Shown here: positions 7,127-12,601 of the stretch, in pieces | Layout of the letters: each line of letters opens with the position of its first letter | Position numbering within the stretch: the first letter of the stretch is position 1 | NCBI GenBank assembly: GCA_012729935.1 | Contig: JAAYBY010000069.1 | Location: 1 to 12,601 of the forward strand | Length of the DNA stretch: 12,601 bases | Direction of reading: 5' to 3' | Source of the DNA: Clostridiaceae bacterium | GTDB taxonomy: Bacteria; Bacillota; Clostridia; Saccharofermentanales; UBA5734 | Notes under the pieces: model-generated | What the model was told of the DNA's origin: nothing | Seen by the model: the letters and a program-made list of their open reading frames with translations, nothing else | Database searches by the model: none | Translations under genes and position numbers: made by a program

Positions 7127-7156
7127 GTTGATTCAATTAACAAGTAAGTGTTAACA
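7127..7156. promoter_or_regulatory. Candidate operator: TTAACA inverted repeat at the -35 of the E2-E3-E1 promoter
   Basis: TTAACA (7137-7142) and TGTTAA (7149-7154) are perfect 6-bp inverted arms around a 6-base centre, and the right arm overlaps the -35 (7151-7156). Just to the left, GTTGATTCAATTAAC (7127-7141) is a second palindrome with one mismatch in seven pairs. Another TTAACA lies at 6953-6958 near the regulator's own start. Binding by the adjacent DeoR-type protein is inference from position. Confidence 0.55.
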
Positions 7157-7179
7157 TAGAACAGGCAAAGTGTTATAAT
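7151..7179 (+). promoter_or_regulatory. Promoter of the E2-E3-E1 operon
   Basis: TTAACA (7151-7156, five of six matches to TTGACA), a 17-base spacer and a perfect TATAAT (7174-7179), preceded by TG at -15/-14 (7171-7172), make a near-consensus sigma-A promoter with extended -10. The expected start near 7186 gives a leader of about 105 bases before the ATG at 7294. Confidence 0.88.
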
Positions 7180-7193
7180 GGAACGCGACATAA

Positions 7194-7219
7194 GCCGATC
7201 AGGACGAGACTGATCAGGC
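7194..7219 (+). promoter_or_regulatory. Hairpin in the leader of the dehydrogenase operon
   Basis: GCCGATCAG (7194-7202) pairs with CTGATC-A-GGC (7210-7219), nine base pairs with one bulged A around a 7-base loop. It starts just after the predicted transcription start and has no T run after it, so it is not an intrinsic terminator. It may stabilise the mRNA 5' end or, as DNA, form a protein site. It does not match the TPP riboswitch consensus. Confidence 0.5.
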
Positions 7220-7293
7220 AAGAAAATGCTCGACACATCTGTTAGAATAAAGTGGTAGTATCAAGAGGATTATAAAAACAGGAGGATTCTAAT

Positions 7294-8667
7294 ATGGCAA
7301 CACCTGTCATCATGCCCCGTCAAGGACAATCTGTCGAAAGCTGTATTATTGGAGAATGGCATAAGAAAAAAGGAGACCCCGTCAAAGAAGGGGACATTCT
7401 TTTTACATATGAAACCGATAAGGCGACATTCGATGAAACAGCAAAAGTCGACGGAACATTAATTGAAGTTTATTTTGAAGAAGGCGATGACGTACCGGTT
7501 CTGACCAATGTTTGTGTCATTGGCGAACCAGGAGAAGACACGTCTGATTTTGATCCGAGAGAAGATAAAAAAAGCGAAGCAAAACCGGAAGAAAAAGTTG
7601 AAGCAGAAACGGACAAACCGCAAGATGTCCAGCAGAAAGCAACACCACAGGCAGAAGCAGGAGTGGTCGCCGCAACAGCACCGCAGCCAATCAGTCCACG
7701 CGCCAAAAATCTGGCGGAAAAAAGTGGTGCTGACCTGAGGCAGGCAGCGGCGACCGGACCCAAAGGCCGTGTGATCGAACGTGACGTTCAGTCGTTGATC
7801 AGCAAGGGACAGTTTGCGACAGCTGCTGCCGGAACCGAATATCCTGCGGCAATTCAGGGGACAGGCCTCGGCGGTCGTGTTTCAGCCGGTGATGTTGCTG
7901 CGGCACAAACATCTTCTATTCCGGCACCGGTCGCGGCAGGCGAAGATGATGTCTGGACTGAGAAGCACACCAATATCCGGAAAGTGATCGCGCGCGCCAT
8001 GCATGCCTCACTGGCCAATATGGCCCAGCTGACATTAGACAGCAGTTATGATGCTACGGATATTCTCAATTTGCGTAAACAGCTGAAACAGGCATCCGGT
8101 CAGGGACTGACAGCCGAGCAAGGGTTTTCACTGGCTGAGTCAATACCGACCTTGAACGACATTATTCTGTATGCTGTATCACGTGTCCTCTCACGTCACC
8201 CTGCCTGTAACGCCCACTACGACGATGAGAAAATGACATATTTCCGTCATGTGCATCTAGGTGTCGCTGTCGATACACCACGCGGACTGATGGTGCCGAC
8301 GCTTTTCAACGCTGACACATTAAGCCTTTCCCAGATTTCGAGCTCGGTCAAAGAGTTGGTTGCTGCCTGCCAGGCCGGCACGATCAACCCTGATCTGCTG
8401 CAGGGCGGTACCTTTACTGTAACCAATCTCGGCACGCTGGGTATCGAATCCTTTACGCCTGTTATCAATCCGCCCCAAACATGTATTCTTGGCGTCAACA
8501 CAATCGTCAATCGTGTTCGTGAAGCGGATGGTCAATTGGTTTCTTATCCGGCTATGGGTCTGTCACTGACGTTTGATCATCGGGCTGTTGACGGGGCTCC
8601 GGCTGCACGTCTTCTCAAAGATCTTGTGCAGGTACTGGAACATTTTTCACTGTTCCTGATGCAGTAA
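7294..8667 (+). CDS. Dihydrolipoamide acyltransferase (E2) of a 2-oxoacid or acetoin dehydrogenase complex
   Basis: A 457-residue E2 core protein that carries the acyl group from E1 on a lipoyl arm and transfers it to CoA. Domains in order: one lipoyl domain (1-78) with the lipoylation site ETDKATFDE (Lys43); an acidic, Lys/Glu/Gln-rich linker (about 82-130); a peripheral-subunit-binding domain (about 133-171, from SPRAKNLAE to GPKGRVIERDV); a second, shortened copy of that motif (GTGLGGRVSAGDV, 189-201); an Ala/Pro linker; and the catalytic trimer-forming domain (about 222-457) with RKVIARAMHASL, GVAVDTPRGLMVPTL, GTFTVTNLG and the active-site DHRAVDG (428-434, His429). The start has AGGAGG and a correct spacing. 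It is the first gene of the operon, followed 22 bases later by E3. Acyl specificity (acetyl versus branched-chain) cannot be read with certainty; the Ala/Asn in the ANMAQLTLDS segment differs from the usual pH-containing text and may bear on substrate. Confidence 0.95.
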   Translation: MATPVIMPRQGQSVESCIIGEWHKKKGDPVKEGDILFTYETDKATFDETAKVDGTLIEVYFEEGDDVPVLTNVCVIGEPGEDTSDFDPREDKKSEAKPEEKVEAETDKPQDVQQKATPQAEAGVVAATAPQPISPRAKNLAEKSGADLRQAAATGPKGRVIERDVQSLISKGQFATAAAGTEYPAAIQGTGLGGRVSAGDVAAAQTSSIPAPVAAGEDDVWTEKHTNIRKVIARAMHASLANMAQLTLDSSYDATDILNLRKQLKQASGQGLTAEQGFSLAESIPTLNDIILYAVSRVLSRHPACNAHYDDEKMTYFRHVHLGVAVDTPRGLMVPTLFNADTLSLSQISSSVKELVAACQAGTINPDLLQGGTFTVTNLGTLGIESFTPVINPPQTCILGVNTIVNRVREADGQLVSYPAMGLSLTFDHRAVDGAPAARLLKDLVQVLEHFSLFLMQ

Positions 8668-8689
8668 GCCACATAACAGGAGGATAGCC

Positions 8690-10051
8690 ATGTTTGATTT
8701 AATTGTTCTCGGAGGCGGGCCTGCCGGTTATCTGGCAGCAGAAAGAGCCGGTGAAGCCGGATTGACGACCGCGTTGATTGAAAAAAATAAAATAGGTGGT
8801 GTTTGCCTGAATGAAGGCTGCATACCGTCCAAAACACTGTTGAACAGCGCGAAGATTTATGAGCACGCAAAACACGGACAGGTCTACGGCGTGACAGCCG
8901 AGCAAGTGACCATTGATGCGGCAGCAGTTGTCAAAAGAAAAAATAAAGTTGTTACTAAACTGGTATCCGGTATTCGTGCCACATTGAAGGCCAGGAAAGT
9001 AACCATTTACAGCGGTCACGGTACCGTTGTGGATCGGAAAGACGGCGTCATAAGGGTATCCGTCAATGATGAAATATTAGAAGGCCGTCAGTTGTTGATC
9101 GCAACCGGATCGGAAGCCATCGTTCCGCCAATCCCGGGTGTTCGAGAGGGGCTGGATGCAGGTCGTGTTCTGACCAATCGCGAAATCCTGGATCTGGAGG
9201 CGATACCCGAATCGCTTGTTATTATCGGTGGTGGTGTGATTGGTTTAGAGATGGCGGCTTACTATGGAACATGCGGCAGTCAAGTCACAGTTGTTGAGAT
9301 GCTTGATCATATTGCCGGAAATGCGGATCGTGAAATCAGCACTGTCCTTCAGAAGGCATTTGAAAAGCAGGGCATTGTATTCCACCTGAACAGCCGCGTG
9401 ACGCGAGTTGACAACGAATCAGTTCATTTTGAGAACAGTGAAGGATCCCACACAGTCAAAGCCGATAAAGTACTTCTCAGCGTAGGCCGTAAACCCGTAA
9501 CCCAGGATATCGGTCTTGAGAACATCAATGTTCATCTCGAACGCGGCCACATTGTCACTGATCGGCAGGGCCTGACAAATGTCCCCAACGTCTTTGCCGC
9601 CGGTGATGTAAATGGTATCTGGATGCTGGCACATGCTGCCTACCGTGAGGCGGAGGTTGCTGTCAATACAATGCTTGGCCGCAAAGATATCATGCGCTAT
9701 CAGGCAATGCCTTCAGTCATTTATACGCAGCCTGAGATGGCCTTTGTCGGGGAAACAGAAGAGACTTGTCAGGAGAAAGGCATTCATTACAAAAAAGTTG
9801 TACTGCCAATGAATTTCAGCGGCAGATATATGGCTGAAAATGAAGGTGGAACGGGTCTGATCAAGCTGATAGTCGATCAGGACAAAGATTGCGTGATCGG
9901 CTGTCATCTGCTGGGTGGTTACGCATCGGAGATTATTCTGACAGCTGGAGTCATCATCGAAGCTGAAATGAAGATCAGTGATGTTAAAGAACTGATTTTC
10001 CCGCATCCGACTGTCAGCGAAATTATTCGTGAAGCTATTTTTCATATATAG
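8690..10051 (+). CDS. lpdA: Dihydrolipoamide dehydrogenase (E3)
   Basis: A 453-residue FAD-dependent pyridine nucleotide-disulfide oxidoreductase that re-oxidises the dihydrolipoyl group of E2 and passes electrons to NAD+. It shows the FAD-binding GGGPAG (8-13), the redox disulfide GGVCLNEGCIPSK (36-48, Cys39 and Cys44), the NAD-binding IIGGGVIGLEMA (178-189), the second FAD motif NVFAAGDVNG, and the C-terminal dimer-interface active site HPTVSE (439-444) supplying the general-base His439 and Glu444. There is no extra N-terminal lipoyl domain, unlike some acetoin- and pyruvate-complex E3s. AGGAGG stands before the ATG. It lies between E2 and E1, so it is very likely dedicated to this complex. 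The gene symbol is by function; organism-specific names such as pdhD or acoL are equally possible. Confidence 0.96.
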   Translation: MFDLIVLGGGPAGYLAAERAGEAGLTTALIEKNKIGGVCLNEGCIPSKTLLNSAKIYEHAKHGQVYGVTAEQVTIDAAAVVKRKNKVVTKLVSGIRATLKARKVTIYSGHGTVVDRKDGVIRVSVNDEILEGRQLLIATGSEAIVPPIPGVREGLDAGRVLTNREILDLEAIPESLVIIGGGVIGLEMAAYYGTCGSQVTVVEMLDHIAGNADREISTVLQKAFEKQGIVFHLNSRVTRVDNESVHFENSEGSHTVKADKVLLSVGRKPVTQDIGLENINVHLERGHIVTDRQGLTNVPNVFAAGDVNGIWMLAHAAYREAEVAVNTMLGRKDIMRYQAMPSVIYTQPEMAFVGETEETCQEKGIHYKKVVLPMNFSGRYMAENEGGTGLIKLIVDQDKDCVIGCHLLGGYASEIILTAGVIIEAEMKISDVKELIFPHPTVSEIIREAIFHI

Positions 10052-10112
10052 AGAGATTAGACAATCATCAGAATGAATCAGAGAGAAAAAATAGAACAAC
10101 TGGAGGTTAACT

Positions 10113-12590
10113 ATGCCAAAACAATTATTTATCAATCCTGACGATGTCAGAAAAGCAGGGGTCATTTCGTTCAAGGACATTCCCGTGAACCAGTACAGCA
10201 AGACGGTTCAGGAGGAATCCGGTCAGTACAGCAAAGAGGATATGCTTCGCATTTATCGCGATATGCGTCTGATTCGTGAATTTGAATCAATGCTTTACTC
10301 GATTAAGACAACAAACAGCTACAACGGACTCGAATACAACAACCCGGGCCCGGCTCATCTGTCAACAGGACAAGAAGCCGCAGCAGTCGGACAAGCCTAT
10401 TTACTGAAACCTGAAGATACTATTTTTGGTTCCCACCGAAGTCATGGTGAGATTCTTGCCAAAGGACTCTCTGCTATTCAGAAATTAAGCGAGACTGATT
10501 TGCTGTCAGTCATGGAAAACTTCCTGGATGGACAGACATGGCGAATTGTCGAGAAAGCCAACGAGGGGAAAGATCGCCCGTTAAAGCATCTGGCTATTGA
10601 TTTTTTGGTCTATGGCGCACTCGCTGAGATTTTCGCGAAATTGACCGGGTTCAATCGCGGTCTTGGCGGCTCTATGCACGCCTTTTTCCTGCCGTTCGGC
10701 ATTTATCCGAACAATGCCATTGTCGGCGGTTCAGGTGATATATCTGTCGGCGCTGCCCTGTATAAAAAAATCAATCGCAAGCCAGGCCTCGTAGTCTGCA
10801 ATATCGGAGATGGCTCTCTGGGCTGCGGACCAGTCTGGGAAGGCTTTATGCTGTCGGCTATGGATCAGTTCAAGACACTCTGGGAAGGTGATATGAAAGG
10901 CGGCCTGCCGCTGATTTTCAACATCATGAATAACCAGTATGCAATGGGCGGTCAGACACGCGGTGAGACCATGGGCTATGACTTTGTCGCACGTGTCGGT
11001 GCCGGCATCAACCCGGAACAGATGCATGCAGAGCGCATCGACGGCTACAACCCGCTGGCTGTCATCGATGCTTATAGCCGCAAGATTCAGATGATTGAAG
11101 AGAAACAAGGACCGGCTCTGCTGGATACGCTGACCTACCGCTATACAGGTCATTCACCTTCCGATGCGGATTCCTACCGGACACCTGAGGAAAAGGACGT
11201 CTGGGAGAAGAATGATTCAATCCGGAGTTTCCGTGAAGAACTGATCGCCGCGAAAATTGCTGACGAGAATGACTTCAACACCATTGATGAGACGGTGGTA
11301 GACACGGTTACACGGGCTGTCGCGCTTGCGATCGATCCGGAAATTTCACCACGGATGAATCTGACTGAAACACCAGATGCCATTGAGAAACTCATGTTCT
11401 CAAACCAGCAGGTTAAGAGCTTTGACGAAGGACGCGCCTGCGATGTTCTCATGCCCAAGGAAGAAAATCCGCGCGTGAAGCAGATTGCCCGCAAAACGCG
11501 TTTCGCTTTTGATGAAGAAGGTAAACCGGTCTCCAAAAACAAAATGTACCAACTGCGCGACGGGCTATTTGAAGCGATCCTTGACAAGTTCTATGAGGAT
11601 CCGACACTCGTTGCCTACGGTGAAGAAAACCGCGACTGGGGTGGAGCGTTTGCCGTTTACCGTGGTCTGACCGAAGCTCTGCCATACCATCGATTGTTTA
11701 ATTCGCCGATCTCTGAAGCAGCGATCGTTGGATCGGCAGTCGGCTATGCCATGAGCGGCGGCCGTGCGCTGGTAGAGCTGATGTATTGTGATTTCCTGGG
11801 ACGTGCCGGTGATGAGGTGTTCAATCAGCTGCCGAAATGGCAGTCCATGTCTGCCGGTATTCTCAAAATGCCCGTTGTCCTGAGAGTATCAGTCGGATCC
11901 AAATATGGCGCGCAGCATTCTCAGGACTGGACATCACTGTGCACACATATTCCTGGCTTGAAAGTCATATTCCCGTCAACACCATATGATGCTAAGGGAC
12001 TGATGGCTTCCGCGCTCAATGGAACCGATCCGGTTATCTGCTTCGAAAGTCAGCGAATTTATGACATCGGTGAGATGTTCCATGAAGGCGGCGTGCCCGA
12101 AGAGTCATATATGATTCCGATTGGCGAGCCTGATGTCAAGAAACAAGGCAAAGACCTGACCATCCTGACCGTCGGTGCAACGCTGTACCGTGCGTTCGAT
12201 GCAGTCAAACTGTTTGCTGAGCATGGAATTGACGTTGAGCTGATTGATGCCCGTTCACTGGTTCCGTTCAATTACGAGAAAGTCATTGAATCCGTTCGCA
12301 AGACCGGCCGCATTATCGTTGCCGGCGATGCCTGCGAGAGAGGTTCCTACCTGAACGATCTGGCGCGCAACATCAATGATTTGTGCTTTGATGACCTTGA
12401 TGCGCCGGCCATGGTTCTCGGATCACGCAACTGGATTACCCCGGCCCATGAACTCGAAGATCAGTTTTTCCCGCAAGCCGACTGGTTTGTTGACATCTTC
12501 CATCAGCGGATTCAGCCGATTGCCGGTTATACGCCGCAAAACAGTTATACGGATGTGGAAATCACCCGCCGCAGTAAACTCGGCGTCTGA
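10113..12590 (+). CDS. Fused E1 alpha-beta, thiamine diphosphate-dependent 2-oxoacid/acetoin dehydrogenase
   Basis: An 825-residue protein joining the two chains of a heterotetrameric E1, which binds ThDP, decarboxylates a 2-oxo acid (or cleaves acetoin) and acylates the lipoyl arm of E2. Alpha half (about 38-375): PGPAHLSTGQEAAAVG (78-93), SHRSHGEILAKG (107-118), GFNRGLGGSMH (179-189), the ThDP/Mg motif from GDGS (232-235) to MNNQYAM (272-278), and the active-site loop YRYTGHSPSDADSYR (342-356, His347). Beta half (about 476-825): YGEENRDWGGAF (502-513), SPISEAAIVGSAVG (531-544), GAQHSQDW (599-606, expected catalytic His602), PGLKVIFPSTPYDAKGL (614-630) and the C-terminal transketolase-like domain. 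Against usual E1 alpha there is an extra piece of about 40 residues (roughly 120-165) and about ten in the ThDP motif (253-263), plus a joining segment near 375-475. GGAGG precedes the ATG. Substrate is not determined. Confidence 0.93.
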   Translation: MPKQLFINPDDVRKAGVISFKDIPVNQYSKTVQEESGQYSKEDMLRIYRDMRLIREFESMLYSIKTTNSYNGLEYNNPGPAHLSTGQEAAAVGQAYLLKPEDTIFGSHRSHGEILAKGLSAIQKLSETDLLSVMENFLDGQTWRIVEKANEGKDRPLKHLAIDFLVYGALAEIFAKLTGFNRGLGGSMHAFFLPFGIYPNNAIVGGSGDISVGAALYKKINRKPGLVVCNIGDGSLGCGPVWEGFMLSAMDQFKTLWEGDMKGGLPLIFNIMNNQYAMGGQTRGETMGYDFVARVGAGINPEQMHAERIDGYNPLAVIDAYSRKIQMIEEKQGPALLDTLTYRYTGHSPSDADSYRTPEEKDVWEKNDSIRSFREELIAAKIADENDFNTIDETVVDTVTRAVALAIDPEISPRMNLTETPDAIEKLMFSNQQVKSFDEGRACDVLMPKEENPRVKQIARKTRFAFDEEGKPVSKNKMYQLRDGLFEAILDKFYEDPTLVAYGEENRDWGGAFAVYRGLTEALPYHRLFNSPISEAAIVGSAVGYAMSGGRALVELMYCDFLGRAGDEVFNQLPKWQSMSAGILKMPVVLRVSVGSKYGAQHSQDWTSLCTHIPGLKVIFPSTPYDAKGLMASALNGTDPVICFESQRIYDIGEMFHEGGVPEESYMIPIGEPDVKKQGKDLTILTVGATLYRAFDAVKLFAEHGIDVELIDARSLVPFNYEKVIESVRKTGRIIVAGDACERGSYLNDLARNINDLCFDDLDAPAMVLGSRNWITPAHELEDQFFPQADWFVDIFHQRIQPIAGYTPQNSYTDVEITRRSKLGV

Positions 12591-12601
12591 GTCGTGATCC
12601 A

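Larger units (their letters stand above)
6907..7293. promoter_or_regulatory. Divergent control region between regulator-lplA and the dehydrogenase operon
   Basis: This 387-bp AT-rich stretch holds no credible gene. It contains the strong rightward promoter at 7151-7179, a TTAACA inverted repeat, an imperfect palindrome and a leader hairpin, listed separately. Toward the regulator, TATCAT on the minus strand (6935-6940) is a weak -10 candidate without a clear -35, and GATAAAA is directly repeated at 6927-6933 and 6937-6943. An imperfect hairpin with GATAGA (7034-7039) and TCTATC (7056-7061) arms lies near the middle. The length is generous for simple promoters and leaves room for several protein sites. 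Confidence 0.7.

Noticed and set aside
7186..7293. Thiamine diphosphate riboswitch before the ThDP-dependent complex
   Set aside because: The conserved CUGAGA and later GCG/GGGA elements of the THI box are not present; the single hairpin does not build the three-way fold.
9713..10201. Minus-strand open frame of 162 codons across the E3-E1 junction
   Set aside because: It is antisense to two well-supported enzymes, contains no known motif and has no sensible start signal.
1..12601. Mobile element, defence island or CRISPR array
   Set aside because: No transposase, integrase, nuclease or regularly spaced repeats were found; the genes read as metabolic and housekeeping.

Overview
The window looks like a chromosomal segment of a low-to-mid GC Gram-positive bacterium (Bacillota, possibly a clostridial lineage). 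This rests on strong AGGAGG-type ribosome binding sites, sigma-A-like promoters (one with TTAACA-17-TATAAT), rho-independent terminators, a GlpR/DeoR-type regulator and a fused E1 alpha-beta 2-oxoacid dehydrogenase. Genus and species cannot be fixed from the sequence. I see no rRNA, tRNA, CRISPR array, transposase or phage gene.

Left part (1-2900): a possible tail of an upstream gene; a TVP38/DedA-like membrane protein (174-881, +); an aminoglycoside-phosphotransferase-fold kinase (1013-1960, +); and, convergent with it after only 13 bases, an unrecognised protein with an N-terminal double-CxxC zinc ribbon (1974-2873, -).

Middle part (2960-6920, all minus strand): a GlpR/DeoR-type regulator (6148-6906) followed 25 bases later by an LplA-type lipoate-protein ligase (5094-6122), with a clear intrinsic terminator behind lplA. 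Next comes a separately promoted long-chain acyl-CoA synthetase (3064-4869), which ends near a perfect 13-bp-stem hairpin.

Right part (7294-12590, plus strand): a 2-oxoacid/acetoin dehydrogenase complex operon in the unusual order E2 (one lipoyl domain), E3, then a single 825-residue E1 with alpha and beta halves fused. It has a very good promoter at 7151-7179 and a leader of about 105 bases with a hairpin.

The regulator-lplA pair is transcribed divergently from the dehydrogenase operon across a 387-bp control region. The simplest reading is one functional module: LplA attaches scavenged lipoate to Lys43 of E2, E1/E2/E3 oxidatively decarboxylate (or cleave) a 2-oxo acid or acetoin to an acyl-CoA plus NADH, and the DeoR-type protein controls one or both arms in response to an unknown, probably phosphorylated, metabolite. 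A TTAACA-containing inverted repeat overlapping the E2 promoter is a candidate operator. The substrate cannot be decided from sequence alone. The enzymes belong to known families; the most unusual points are the E1 fusion with its insertions, the gene order, and the pairing of a sugar-phosphate-type regulator with lipoate ligase.
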